From the NCBI GenBank assembly GCA_037447655.1, contig JBBHKE010000691.1:41467-105466 (forward strand): a stretch of 64,000 nucleotides of DNA, read 5' to 3'. A program made the position numbers and the translations under genes. Shown here in pieces: positions 21,902-33,321 of the stretch (the stretch's first letter is position 1; the number at the start of each line of letters is the position of its first letter). The notes below the pieces were generated by a model, which searched no databases, was not told the origin of the DNA, and saw only the letters and a list, made by a program, of their open reading frames with translations. This DNA comes from Zygnema cylindricum. Its lineage: Eukaryota; Streptophyta; Zygnematophyceae; Zygnematales; Zygnemataceae.

Positions 21902-22430
21902 CACCGCCAATCGTTATTAGCGTTGTGTACGCTAATTCCGTCCCGCTTTTTTTTTTTATTATTCTCCATTAGTGTAGTTCATTCTATTTTTTTCTTATTA
22001 TATTTAGGGTTATTTTCAGTACGTTGTCTCTTAAATAGAGTGGTGTACGGTCAATGTCATACCGTACGTAAATGTACCTTTTTAACTTAAAAAGTACAAT
22101 AAATTAGTTTTAGTAACCGCGGACGCATGAGAATGTGCGTAAAAAAAACCAGGTCGTAAAAAATCCCGTTCCCACATATTCGTCCGACAGCCGCGTTTCG
22201 ACCGTGTGAATGTACGATTTGTGTACGATTTGTCAAATTTTGTACGGATACCTATATTAGTGTAAGCATGTTTGCGACCGACATTTTTTTTTTCAAAGAT
22301 CCAAATTACCATAACCAAACAATTAGAATGTATGATTTTTTCCAAAATTTTCAAATTCTTAAACAGCGTACACCACGGTAATTATTTTTATACGCTAAAA
22401 AAACTTACACGCTAATAACGATTGGCGGTG
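21902..22430. mobile_element. TA-flanked MITE, 529-bp member
   Basis: The ends are CACCGCCAATCGTTATTAG and CTAATAACGATTGGCGGTG, with TA at 21900-21901 and 22431-22432. An inner repeat, GTGTACGCTAATTCCGTCCCG, follows the left TIR as in the 7961-8175 copy. There is no transposase; the 90-codon minus-strand frame has no motif. Confidence 0.75.
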
Positions 22431-22595
22431 TACAGTACTGGAATTTACAGTCGTAGATTTATGGCATACTGAATTTTGCCGTGATTCGTGAAGCTTTTCC
22501 CCTCCTCGCCGTACAAGTATCAACGGCGGGATATCGTGGCACTTTTTTGGCAATCCCGTTACTCCAGCCGTACAGTTCTTGGAGGCATCTGTAAT

Positions 22596-22818
22596 TCACT
22601 ACAAAGTGAACCGTTATTAGTGTTAATATTTTTTTCGTCTCTTTAAACATCTTTTCTCCGTACACGAGTGTCGGTTTCTAGATCTGACGGTTGATATTGA
22701 AAGTTAAGATCCTCAGATTCCGATCGATGGTCTCAAATTGAAAATTGGACAGGTGTGCACGGAGAAAAGATGTTTTAAGTGGCGGAAAAACTATAAACAC
22801 TAATAGCATTACACGGTG
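22596..22818. mobile_element. MITE-like element, partner of 2372-2584
   Basis: The left part is CGTTATTAGTGTTAATATTT, the right part is AACACTAATAGCATTACACGGTG followed by TA, and the inner inverted pair is TTTTCTCCGTACACG with GTGTGCACGGAGAAAA. A third, partial relative of the left part occurs around 36.69-36.75 kb. Confidence 0.5.
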
Positions 22819-23325
22819 TAATTCTCCACGTTGCAATGAAAAGTACGTTTTGTACATTGTATAGCAAATCCGTGGCACGCGATTCGTACTTTATGTAAAG
22901 CGTACCAAAAACAAGCGCATTTTGTAGAGCGTACGAACAGCTCGCACTTTTTGTTCAAAAAACCTTTAGCATCGTATTTTTTTCCCATAAGATGTGAAAC
23001 TGTTAACAGAAGAAGCGCAGATTTTGTAGTTTGTTTGAACTGTAACGGATGGAGCACATGGAGCGTGACTTAGGGTTAGAATTTGAGCGCCAGAAACGAC
23101 AAGTTGTGGCTCATTTTGTGAGTGAGAAAAATCATATTGAGTAGATGACAAATAAAGGGAAAATACGAAAGGATTCTCTAATAGAAAATAAAAATTAGAT
23201 AGTAGGTTTTTGCTGTTTGAAAACGACGGTCAACGCTACTTTTTTTCGTGTTCAATTGTCATTGTTACCATCATCAAATTCTTTGTCCATAAATTATAGA
23301 TAAAATTATATATTTATGGTCAAGG
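22819..23325. other. No gene recognised
   Basis: Short frames only; no motif. It ends at the minisatellite. Confidence 0.5.
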
Positions 23326-24075
23326 TCCACTGTCCATGTTTAACGTCTATGCCTAATTTCCAGTGTCCATGTTCGAGTTCCATGTCAGATGTTCATCGCC
23401 AATGTCCATTACATCATATCCAATGTCCAATGTCCAATCTCCAATGACTCGTGTGCAATTCCTGTGTCGATGTCCACTATGGTTTTCCAATGTCCAATGT
23501 TCAATGTTAAATGTTAAATGTCCAATTCTTGTTGTTTAATATGCGATATTCAATGGCTAATGTCCAATGTTCAATCTCCTATATCCAATTTTATATCCAA
23601 TTCCCAACGTCCAATGTCCAACCTCCTTTTTTCATTGTCCAATATTCGATGTCCAGTGTGCAATGTTTTATTTCCAAATTTCATGGTTTACTGTGCAGTA
23701 TTCATTGTCCAATGCCTAATGTGCGATTTTATATCCAATTTTTAGTTTCTAATGCCAATGTGTAATAATCAATGTACACTGTCCAATGTTCCTTATCCTA
23801 CATCCAATTTTTCTATCCAGTTTTCAACTTCCAGTGTCCAATGTTTATTGTCCAAGGTTCAATATTTAATGTCCAATGCTCAATGTTTAATGTCCTGTCC
23901 AAATGTTTTGTCCAATTTTCAATATTTAATGACAATTTCCAATGTTCTTTGTCCTACATCCAATTTTATATCCACTTTTCAACTTTCAATGCCCATTTAC
24001 ATCTACCAAGTCCAATATCCAATATCCAATGTCTATTGTTTTTTGCCCAATTTCCAATCATCTTTACCCTGAATT
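23326..24075. repeat. TCCAATGT-type short-unit minisatellite
   Basis: About 750 bases of degenerate TCCAATGT, TTCAATGT, TCCAATTT and TATCCAAT units. The long Ser/Asn/Cys/Gln-rich frames in several registers come from the repeat. It lies just upstream of the first polymerase exon recognised. Confidence 0.8.
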
Positions 24076-24895
24076 CTACATGGAGCCAAATTAAATATTA
24101 ATGTGCAATTGTTGACTATGAAATATTTATTATTAAATATTAATGTGTAAAATCTAACTCTTTTGTCAATGCGTCGTCATTATTGCCCTTATTCTTCACC
24201 AAGAAGCCAAACTTATTTTTGTTCGATGTGGAATGCCGGATGTCTTTTTGCATGAATATTCTTACGTTTTTTTGTTTTTTGTTTTTTCTATATTCATTTT
24301 TACACTTATCACGGTTTTATCAATTTAAAAAAAAAGGACCTCGACTGTTTTTACGCACAAGTTGAAGAAAATCGGAGACCCGAAATAAAGGGTCGTCCGG
24401 TGGGAGTCACTCAGGTATTCTACATTTTTATCATAATTTATTACTCTGGTATTTGATTTTTTATCATTTTCAATTACTCTTAAAATTTTATCGCTTTTGT
24501 TTTAACTTTTTTCTCTATTCCAAAAGTAATCTCATTTTTGTTTCTTTTTGGATTTTTTCAGCGATGTTTATCATCCCTTCGATTCTCCTCTCCTATTGTA
24601 CACATATGTAATGTGTATATTTAAATATTGTATGTTTATATATTTATATATATATATATTTATAACTATGACTATTTTTGGCTTTTTGTTATCTTTTGTG
24701 TGTGCGCGTGATTCTTTTATTTATTTATTCAGAAATTTCTAGTGGTCACTTGCAACTATGTCGCTCGAAAAATGGGAGTTCCAAAAATGGCGTCAATTTC
24801 CGAAGCTCGATCTATGTGAGTTATTTTTTTTTTATTTTGTTTTTTTTTTTTCAAAAGTTTAGTTTTGTAAGTCTTTTTCAAGGTATCATTTTTCC

Positions 24896-24902
24896 CGAGT
24901 GG

Positions 24903-24933
<31 letters not shown>

Positions 24934-24954
24934 TTTTTTTTTTATTTTTTTTTT

Positions 24955-24989
<35 letters not shown>

Positions 24990-25000
24990 CTTTGGTTTTT
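24896..25000. repeat. Poly-T tract in polymerase intron
   Basis: Nearly unbroken T runs within the intron 24816-25077. Other T-rich runs fill 26.5-26.8 kb and 28.0-28.3 kb. Confidence 0.9.
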
Positions 25001-25305
25001 GGTCAATATCTAACTTAAACTTTCTCTTACCCTCGGCCCTGCCACCTTCCCTCCACTCCCCCCCCCTTTTTTTTTAGCTGCCCGGAAATAATTTTGATCA
25101 ATGGGGAGGATTTGACGCCTTATCGGGCAGCGAGCAAAAAAATTATGGCGGTTTTAAAAAGATTTGGGACCTTAGAAAGGTAACAAAAAGGGTAAAAATG
25201 GATAACCCGCTCTCTCTCTTCCCCTCCCTTCACACCCTTCAGCTCCTGTCTCTCTTACTCATCTACACATGTATATGAGACAGATTCTCTACTTAGAAAA
25301 TAAAA

Positions 25306-25425
25306 AATAGAGGGAGGGAGGGAGGGAGGGGGGGAGGGAGGGAGGGAGAGGGAGGGAGAGGGAGGGAGAGGGAGGGAGGGGGAGTGGGGGGGAGAGGGGG
25401 AAAGGGGGAGTGGGAGAGGCCTGGG
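25306..25425. repeat. GGGA microsatellite in polymerase intron
   Basis: GGGAGGGAGGGAGAGGGAGGG-type repeat on the plus strand within intron 25180-25927; G-quadruplex-prone. Confidence 0.9.
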
Positions 25426-25619
25426 AAACAATCTTTCACATAAGCCATTTGGTTTTTTTTTTTTTACGTTTTACTTTCATTTTTATTTTGTTATTATTTC
25501 GAAATTCTTTGTTTTTTTTTAAATCTTCGTAGGGATCGATTTGCATTTTGAATCCGAAACCCTAAAAAAATCCATGAAATCTTTTTTTTCCCCTTGTTTT
25601 TCTTTTTTTCTTCTTTTAA

Positions 25620-25920
25620 TTTCTTTCCCCTCACTCTCCCTCCCACTTCCCCCCACCCTCTCTCTCCCTCCCTCTCTCCCCCCCCCTCTCTCGCTCTCTT
25701 TTTCTCTCTCCATCTCTCTTTTTCCCCCTCTCCCTCTACCTCTCCTTCACCCTTTCCCTCTCCCTCTCCCTCTCTCTCTCCCTCTCCCTCTCCCTCTCTT
25801 TCCCTCTCTCTCTCTCTTCTCTTCTCTCTCTCTCACACACTCTCTCTCAATCTCTCTCTCCCTCCCCTCCCTCCCTCCCTCCTTCCCTCCCTCCCTCCCT
25901 CTCTCTCTCTCTTTTTTTCT
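25620..25920. repeat. CTCTCC microsatellite in polymerase intron
   Basis: About 300 bases of CTCTCCCTC variants ending at the acceptor at 25926-25927. Together with the GGGA repeat upstream (opposite strand bias), the intron can form an imperfect purine-pyrimidine inverted pair. Confidence 0.9.
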
Positions 25921-25927
25921 GTTCTAG

Positions 25928-26397
25928 ACTCGGTTTAGACGTAGCCGTAGTCGATATCACTTCCGAAGTAAATTCTCGAATAGAGTCCAAATTTTTTTCG
26001 ACGGAATTTTTCGGTCACGTTTATTCTCCGAAACCCGATTTTTTTTCGCCTGCCCGAACTTTCGGGCAGCCTGTCTGGCCGTCTAGGCAGCTGAAAAAAC
26101 AACAAATTCGAGCTCCGAGAAAAGTCCGGAAAAAATGAAAATCGGAGGAAAAACAGGCGGAGACAAAAATTTGAATTTTCTTCTTCGAGACGAGAGAGAC
26201 GAAACGAACACAGAAAAGACAAATGCACCAAAGACAAATTTAGAGAAGGCCGTTTTGGAGAAAACGAATGAGAATGCGACAGGTGTCACATTTGCTGACG
26301 TCATGCTGATGTCAGCGAGCCAACTGGCGGAGGATATTCAAGGAGCGGGGTCGAGAGAGAGACGGGTTACCGGTGTTCCTGTGGAATCGCAAATAAT
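25928..26397 (+). pseudogene. POLI: Polymerase iota palm exon with Glu-to-Val change and frameshifts
   Basis: After the acceptor AG at 25926-25927 the frame reads LGLDVAVVDITSEVNSRI and, about 15 residues on, FFGHVYSPKP. In the family this is L-G-x-D-E-x-F-V-D-L-T ... GHVY, so the second metal ligand (Glu) is Val. The frame hits TGA at 26136. A one-base shift at the preceding A run opens the next frame, which runs to DVMLMSASQLAEDI. Another shift near 26340 opens RSGVERETGYRCSCGIANN, equivalent to the T-G-x-x-C-S-x-G-I-A motif. A linker of about 100 residues between GHVY and the S-Q block is longer than in animal iota. A donor AAT/GTGGGT is at 26397/26398. Confidence 0.65.
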
Positions 26398-26931
26398 GTG
26401 GGTTAACAGAGGGGGGAAGGGAAGGGACAGGACGAGGGGAGGGGAAATGGGAGGGGGAAGGGGAGGAACAGGTGGTTTTTTAGGATTTAATAGGGTTTTT
26501 TAAAAAACACATACTAATTTTATTACCACTTTTTTTTCCCCCCCCTTTTTTTTTTCCCCCTGATTTTTTTTTTTTCCTCCGCACTTTTTTTTTTTTTCCC
26601 CCTTTTTAAACTTTGGTTATTAATTAACCTTACTTTTATTTCCCCCTCCTTTATGGATTTTTTTTTTTTTATCCCTTTTTTGAATTTTTTTTTTTTTTTA
26701 ATTTTTAGTTCTTTCTTTCTTTCCTTTTTTTTTTTTTTTGTTCTTCATTTGCTTGTTTATTTATTTCTTTCTTTATTTCTTTCTTACTTATTTTTCTAGT
26801 TTATAATTTTATTTGTTTATTTTCGGGCAGCTGCCAGGTGTCGGCGAACGATTGGAAGAAGTTTTGAAAAATTTCGGCGTCGAAAAAATCGGGCAGCTTC
26901 GGAAATTTTCGTTGCAAGAAATTCAGAATGA

Positions 26932-27644
26932 GTACTTTCTACAATTACATTCTTAGAGCTTGGCTGTAAAAAATAAATAAATAATAAAGTAAAGTATATA
27001 TATATACATATATATATATACATTTGATAAAAGAAGAATGGAGATAGGGTAAAGTAAGTAACACTTAAAAAATGGTAAGATTATAGAATTAGAAAAGCGA
27101 GAATACAGAATGGAGGTATTGCATTTCCTGTAAATCCTTGTCATATTATCAATATGTTTTAGAATTTAGTTATTATATATATATATATATATATAGATGT
27201 GTATATATTAGTGTTGTGTATCGGTAAATTTCCTATCGTGATAATTCCGATAACGGATATTATCGGTTATCGAACGTCAAGAGGGCCAAATATATCGCTC
27301 CCGGACAAATAAATTTGTTATCGCCGATATATATGTAAATATACAGTATTACTATACACTAGTATTATATGTTATATAGAATTATACTGTATACAGTATA
27401 TTATATGTCATGTTACATATCACAATCCGGTCCGTACTTTGTAGAACAAAAGTACGGAAGTACTTTCAATCCGATCTGCTCAACACTTACGGACAAAAAA
27501 TTTGTACTTTGTAAGACCAAAAGTACTGGACCAAAACAATACAGGTATACAATCGCGATAAATTTTTATGGGCATATCGGGCCGATATATTGGTAAAATA
27601 TCTCGATAATTTCCTCGCCAGTATATCGAAACGATATATCTTTG

Positions 27645-27675
<31 letters not shown>

Positions 27676-27834
27676 ATTTTATATCTATTACTTTCAGCGT
27701 CTATTTCCTTTTTCTTTTATTATTAATTAATCTAAGTGTTTAATCCTTTTTATTAAGGATTCTCAACAAAAAAATTGCCTCTTCCCTCCTATTTCTTTTG
27801 GGTTTTTTCCTTCCCTTTTTTTTTGTTTTTGTAG
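26932..27834. other. Polymerase intron holding an (AT)n run and a TATCG-rich MITE remnant
   Basis: The intron runs from GTACTT to TTTGTAG. It contains (TA)n at about 27.0 and 27.17-27.20 kb, a block starting TAGTGTTGTGTATCGG at 27.21 kb that resembles the hAT-like MITE at 19752-20075, and more (TA)n at 27.65 kb. The right end of the MITE (CAACACTA) is missing, so it is truncated. Confidence 0.55.
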
Positions 27835-29803
27835 GTTTGGAGAAAAAATGGGATTTTTTTTGTTTTTTGCGTGTCGAGGTTTGGACTTTAGTGCAGTAAA
27901 AGACAAAGGACTTTCCAAAAGTCTTTCGGTCGAAGATTCTTTTCCTTTTCGTGTTTGTACCACTTTTGAAAGGGCAGAGGTATAAATTTATTTTTGGTTT
28001 TTTATTTCCCCCCTCCCTCTTTTTCTCCCTCCACTTTTTTTGTCTCTTGCCTTTTCCCCCCCTTTTTTTTCCACCTGATTTTTTTTTTCCTCTGCACTTT
28101 TTATTTTCTCCACCTTTTTAAACTTTGGTTATCAATTAACCTGACTTTTAATTCCATCTTCTTTATGGAATTTTTTTTCTTCATCACCTTTTTTTTTTTT
28201 TTTTCATGTTGTTTTCCAATTTTCTTTCACCTTTTTTAAATTTCCCCTTTCCCTCTCTTTTTTTTTATCTTTTTTTCTTTTCTTGTTTTTTTTTTTTGGG
28301 AATCAGAGTATTCTGGAAACTCTCGCCCCAGATCTCATTTTTCGTTTGGACGAGGAAAAAGACGAAAATTTTCGAATTCCGAAAACGTTTTGTCTCAAGT
28401 GGCAAACAAAAGATGGAGGATGGAAGTAAAATTCTAAGCCTAACTACTAAAAAACATAAACAAATAAATCAATAAATCAATAAATAAATAAATAAGTAAA
28501 AGAAGAGGAGTCAAACTGGGAATTAGTGAGAAGAAAAACTTAAAAAAGAGACGAAAAATTGAAAAAAATATGTAAGTATAAAGTAAAATTAATATTGATC
28601 ATGATGATATTGATGGAGAGGACAAGAAAGGACGAAACTAATGAGAAACAAAAGATAATGAAGTCAAAAAGGGAGAAAGGCCAAAGAGAGGCAAAGTACA
28701 AAATAAAAGATGACAAACAAATAAGCTAAAAGGAGAGATTTGTCGTTGAATTTCTCTTTGCTATTGACGATTTAATAAAGAAAAGAAAAGAAAAGTGAAT
28801 TTAAAAGAGAAAACAAGAGAACCGGGAAGCCGTAAGGGCACTTCGAGGTAGAACTGATTCTAGGTGTGACTAATGTAGTTAGACGTAGTTACGGAAAAAG
28901 GAACCAAAGATAAAGAGATACCACGATAAGAACCTTCAACACACTAATAAAGGTATATACAATCCACTAAAGAAGCATAATACGCTATAATAATGTACTA
29001 GACTTGTAATAAAAAGTTTAGGACTTAAGATGTGAAACTTGACATAAGCTTTAATAGTGTTTCAATATCTCCCTTCGATTGAAGCACGACTAGTAACAAA
29101 CACCGGCTTTAAAAATGTGTTTTTCAAGTAAAGGGCGAGGGAGAGTCTTGGTGAGAAAATCGACAAGTTGAGAATCCGTGTCACAATGAGAGAAGAGAAC
29201 GGCGCCATCAATAATTTTATTTTTTTCTCCACTTTCTCTTTCTTTTTGACTTTTTTTTTTTTTTCATTTTAAAGGTTTTTTGCGACCTCGGCTCCGATGC
29301 CCGTAGACGTCACATCTTCGAAAGTTCCAAATTTCCAAAAATAAAAGTTGTGGTTAAATTAGCTTTAAACTTATTGATTCGAAATTTTTTAAATAAAAAT
29401 TTAAATCTCGTTGTAATAAACATCGGAGCGACAAATTTTGTGACCGAAAAAAAAGCCGACATCTTGGGGGGAGGAATTCGAAATTTTTTAACGCCGACAG
29501 AGGATTCGGGCAGACAAAATAATATTGGAGAAAAAATCGGAGAAAAAAGATTTGGATAAAACGAATCACCTTCAAAAATTTTGCGAGTCGAGGAAAATAA
29601 AGCCAATTTGGAAAAAAAAATTGGGGTGGAGGAAGGGAATTTGGGTTTTAAAAAAGTTATCAGGAAAAGGGAAGCGAGATTTTTGAGAGAGAGGAAATAT
29701 TTAGGTGGTTTTAAGGATTTGGAGGAAGAAAAATATGGGTATAAAGGGGTGTTTGGAAGTGAATTTTGTCTAGAAGGAGAAGGAAGCGATATAGAATGTG
29801 AAG

Positions 29804-30046
29804 GTAAACGTCCATTTTTTTTTTCTTGTAATTTATTTGCATATTATTTTTTAAAAATTTTAAGAGGCTCATACTGTTTTTTGAATCGGTCGAGTTGACT
29901 CGGCTGACTTCATTGACTTTGATTTTACTTTGTTTCACCCGGCTTGACCTGGTTTGACTTTGTTCGACTTTTTTTGACTTCAATTTCGTTTCAATTAATT
30001 TGACTCACTTTGACTTGGTTTGACCGCTATTTTGTTTTTTTTGCAG
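29804..30046. repeat. Polymerase intron with TTTGACTT repeats
   Basis: From about 29.89 to 30.03 kb the intron consists largely of variants of TTTGACTTGG/TTGACTC. It is bounded by GTAAAC and TTGCAG. Confidence 0.7.
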
Positions 30047-31419
30047 ATGAAGAAAACGACAACGACACGTGGACGGACCTCGAAGCTTATCAAAATTTTA
30101 ACGGAAAGTTAAACGGACCACATATAAAACCCTCTGTTTTCCACACTAAATTTGAACAAAGTTCGTTAGAGTTTGGTCCGGAATTTTTCGTCCAATCCCG
30201 TGATAAGAATATTTTTGGGAATGTGAATTCCAAAACAAATGAAAATCGGGTTTTCGAAAACGTTAACTCGAAAGATTTCGGAGATCGATTTTATGAAAAT
30301 AAAAATCGGAAAGAGTTTGATAATAGGTTTTATGAAAATGAAAATTCGGTTGTGCTAAAAACGGGAGAGGAAATCGACAGAGTTTTCGTTTTCGTAAAAA
30401 AGGAAAGCGGTTTTACGGAATGGAAACACGATAGCAACATGGAAAAAGACCTAAAAGAAGTAAAAGAAGTAAAAGAAATTCAAGAGAATAAAGAATTTCT
30501 TGACTCGGAAAACGAAAATTTTGAAGTGAAAAAAGAATACTTCGAATTGAATAACGGAACTTTTTATATCGAAACGGAAAACGGAAATTTTTGCATCGAA
30601 AAGTAATTTTTTTGAATCGGAATCTTTTGACGAGAATGAATCTGAGATTGTGGCACAAATAGATATTTCGGAAACTGGGAAAAAAGGAAAAAACGAGAAG
30701 TTTCGAGAGGATTCGAGAATAAATTTCGAAGAAAAAAAATTGATTAATCTTTCTTTTCGAGAACCGAAAAACAAAAAATCCGAAGATTTAATCGAGAAAA
30801 AAGTGGAAAGTAAATCGGATTTTGAGATGGAAAGTGGCGCAAATAGTTTTGAAGAGGGTGAAAGGGGGAGGGAGAGAGAAAGAGAGAGTGAGAGTGAAAG
30901 GGAGAGAGGGAGAGAAAGAGAGGGAGAGAAAGAAAAAGGTAGAGAAGGAGAAAGTTTTAATTGTTTCGAATGTAAAAAAATAATAACTGGGGGTCGAGAA
31001 AAAATTAGCGAACATTTTGATTTTCATCTACCAGAAAAATTACAAAGAGAAGAAAACGGAGAAAGAGGAGGGGGGCATGGAGAGATGGGGGGAGAAGAGG
31101 AGAGAGAGAGAGGTATAGAGGGAGAGGGGGAGAAGGGGAGGGCGGGGGAGAAGAGGGGAGAGGGGAGCATGGAGGGAGAGGGGGAGTAGGGGTGAGAAAT
31201 GGATATAATGGGAGAGGAGGATATGGAGGGGGAGAGAGGGGAGGAGGGGGGAAGAGGGAAGAAAATAGGAGGGGTGGAGAAGAGAGAGGAGATTTTTCCC
31301 TTCTTCCTCAAAAACAGAAAACGGAAGCCAAAATATCAAATGGAAAGAGAGTCACCAAAAGTGGGACAAATCATAAAAAAATAACAACTTTGGATTCATT
31401 TTTGGTGAAGAAAACTTAA
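30047..31419 (+). pseudogene. POLI: Polymerase C-terminal tail: acidic linker, UBZ3-type zinc finger, PIP box
   Basis: The exon begins DEENDNDTWTDLEAYQNF and is rich in Glu, Asn and Lys. At 30956-31050 the frame reads NCFECKKIITGG and then REKISEHFDFHLPEKLQ, that is C-x2-C-x13-H-x3-H with Asp between the histidines (H-x-D-x-H). This is the hallmark of the UBZ3 finger of polymerase eta, where the Asp contacts ubiquitin. The last residues read KKITTLDSFLVKKT, a PCNA-interacting peptide like that ending polymerase eta. A second PIP-like block, GGIRNFLTP, lies in the previous exon. One-base shifts are needed near 30590 and again inside the GGGAGA-rich tract at 31.07-31.19 kb to join these parts. 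Confidence 0.65.
30838..31290. repeat. GA-rich coding microsatellite
   Basis: GGGAGAGAGA-type repeats on both sides of the zinc finger code for Arg/Glu/Gly runs. They are the likely cause of the frame changes in this exon. Confidence 0.75.
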
Positions 31420-33099
31420 TCAAAAAATAAAATGTGATTTGTTTTTTCATACAGACAATTTAATGTGTAGTATTTTTATTTTTTTTACAGGTTTTTTTGT
31501 ATCGACTTTTCTTTAGCCTTTCCCTATGAGTATTGTACAGTAAATTGTTTTTTTTTTTTTTTTTTCTTATATCAAAACTTTGGATGCACGTGGATATTTG
31601 AAAAAAAAAGAAAAAAAATTCTAAACCACGAAGGATAAAATAGATGAAAAGTCTATCTATGTATATGTGCAATATTCAACTTATTGTATGAGTGCCAAAG
31701 TGTTAACTTTGGAAAATGGCCAAGCTGGGGATCAGGTGTTAGTTGTACACTGGCTCTACCAACTGAAATGGACGCTTTGGGAACAATGCGATGAATTGCC
31801 TGCAAATTTAACAACAAAAAAGAAGGAAAGAAGGGGAAAACAAAAAAGAAGAAAAATGTAATTTTTTGCTAGTTACATTTTAAGTTTCAAGTAAAATTTT
31901 GACATCACAAAAGTGATGAAAGTGACCCTTCTCTCCCAAGGGCCACTTCCCTTGGAAATTTCCGTCAAGATAATCATCACATGAGCGAGCGACCATTCAC
32001 AATTTTACTCGGTTTCTCAATTGATTGACTGTTTTTATGACAAGAAAAGTCCCTTCATTCGAACTTTTGTAAAAAAAAAGGCAAGAGTTGCTAAATTGCA
32101 ACGGCCGAGAAGCTACCAAGAGCTGCAAGTCACCCATTTAGTTATGCAAAAGACCACCCAAAAGTACCTCACAAATAGTCAACATGCTTGTACTTTCCTG
32201 ACTATGCAGGTGGTCCTATATCATTGCTCTACCAGTAAGGTTTAATGCCACCGTCCACCTGAACTGTGTAGCACCATATGGTCCGCAAATCTCTTCTACC
32301 AACAGTCGGCATTTTTACCGACACTGGTGATTCCACTCAGTCATTCCGGGTTCTCCACTTTTGTGTATGCGACGTCGGATATGAATCAGACGTCTTCAAA
32401 TTGCTCGTACGCGAACAATCCCTTTTAAATTTGTGTCGTGTTGACACGTGTCTTTTCCTTTTGTGTGACTGAGTGAGAGCCACACTAAAGTGGGTACATA
32501 TTGAACTTATACTTCAAAAATATTTTAAAACGTCTCTCTCACACAAGTGTTATGAGAGACCGGAGTTTATGAAACAATAATAGTATTTACCTACTTCATT
32601 CGAGCATTTTTCCAAAAAACTGACAAGCGTCTTTACCCATTTTTCTGTCAAAATAGCAGTAGTCCGTTTCATACAGACTCATTTCTGTCATTCGGATGTA
32701 CAATATGTAATGCCTAAAAAAGATAGATAATTTGTAGCAAAACAGAAAGAAAGGGGCACACTGTTTTGCACATGAATGTAACTTGTGGGGAATGTGGTTT
32801 TCCATCGACAAACTGTTAATGCGACCGCGACAACTTTTCACCGCGTCTCCGCTAAATTTTGGGCAGCTGAGTACAGCTCATATCCGTGAAAAAAAAGCGA
32901 TATAAAATTTGCAATATAAATGTCTTGCCTCATCTACATGCAAAAATGCTTAAGTTAAATTTGAAATTTGAGCACAAAACCATCCTCTATTGCCCTTATT
33001 TTTTCGTTTCCTTTAGTTTACTTATTATGTAAAGAAAATCCACACCAAATAGTGTACCTTTGTGTCAAGAATTTTTTCTCCTTACCATGCCTGATTGTA

Positions 33100-33321
33100 G
33101 CTCGCTTATGGGCTCAAAGTAATTTCCGGATAAGAATAAGTATAATCGGGAAGAATCTTTGTAATAAATGTGGATTTTATGCCCCTTTGTCTGGACCAAA
33201 TATAGAGTTCATTTTGGATAACATGGGAAGAAAAGGCTCCTATGATTGCGATGGATTGGTTAAGTCTAGTTACTCAATCTGGAAGGAGTCCCATATGCTT
33301 CTCTCAGCTGAACCAATATAG
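33100..33321 (+). other. Candidate exon, unrecognised
   Basis: Possible acceptor TTGTAG before 33100. The frame to the TAG at 33319 contains LCNKCGFYAPLSGPNIEF and later YDCDGLVKSSYSIWKES. It is rich in Cys, Trp and Tyr, unlike the AT-driven shadow frames. No family is recognised. Confidence 0.2.

Larger units (their letters stand above)
24337..31419 (+). pseudogene. POLI: DNA polymerase iota-like (Y-family translesion polymerase) gene, spliced, damaged
   Basis: Y-family polymerases copy past damaged bases, and iota works with PCNA and ubiquitin at stalled forks. Likely exons by GT-AG sites and similarity are 24337-24414, 24733-24815, 25078-25179, 25928-26397, 26831-26931, 27835-27979, 28307-28425, 29307-29803 and 30047-31419. 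Blocks in order: DLDCFYAQVEEN (first metal Asp present); GVTQKFLVVTCNYVARKMGV; INGEDLTPYRAASKK; ERLGLDVAVVDIT; GYRCSCGIANN; helix-hairpin-helix LPGVGERLEEVL; GLSKSLSVEDSF; TFCLKWQTKDGGWKRH; INIGATNF; a UBZ finger and a PIP box. The iota assignment rests on the VTCNY, NGEDLT and E-R-L-G-x-D blocks. Lesions: the catalytic Glu after Asp is Val; frameshifts in the 25928-26397 exon; no exon for the LAK...KP segment; an in-frame TAA at 29557; frameshifts near 30590 and 31.1-31.2 kb. The first exon (start codon) is not found. Several breaks lie in homopolymers, so assembly error is possible. Confidence 0.75.

Noticed and set aside
23511-24101. Ser/Asn/Gln-rich frames in the TCCAATGT repeat
   Set aside because: Present in several overlapping registers; produced by the repeat unit.
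24183-24365. Frame starting MPLFFTKKPN as the first polymerase exon
   Set aside because: It overlaps the DLDCFYAQVE exon but in a different frame, and has no N-terminal polymerase motif. The acceptor at 24335-24336 explains the exon better.
25541-25938. Long Leu/Ser/Pro-rich open frames
   Set aside because: They lie wholly in the CTCTCC microsatellite of a polymerase intron and exist in two registers at once, as expected for a repeat.
31024-31339. Pro/Ser/Leu-rich frames on the minus strand at 31.0-31.3 kb
   Set aside because: Mirror of the GA-rich coding repeat of the polymerase tail; no motif and no splice context.
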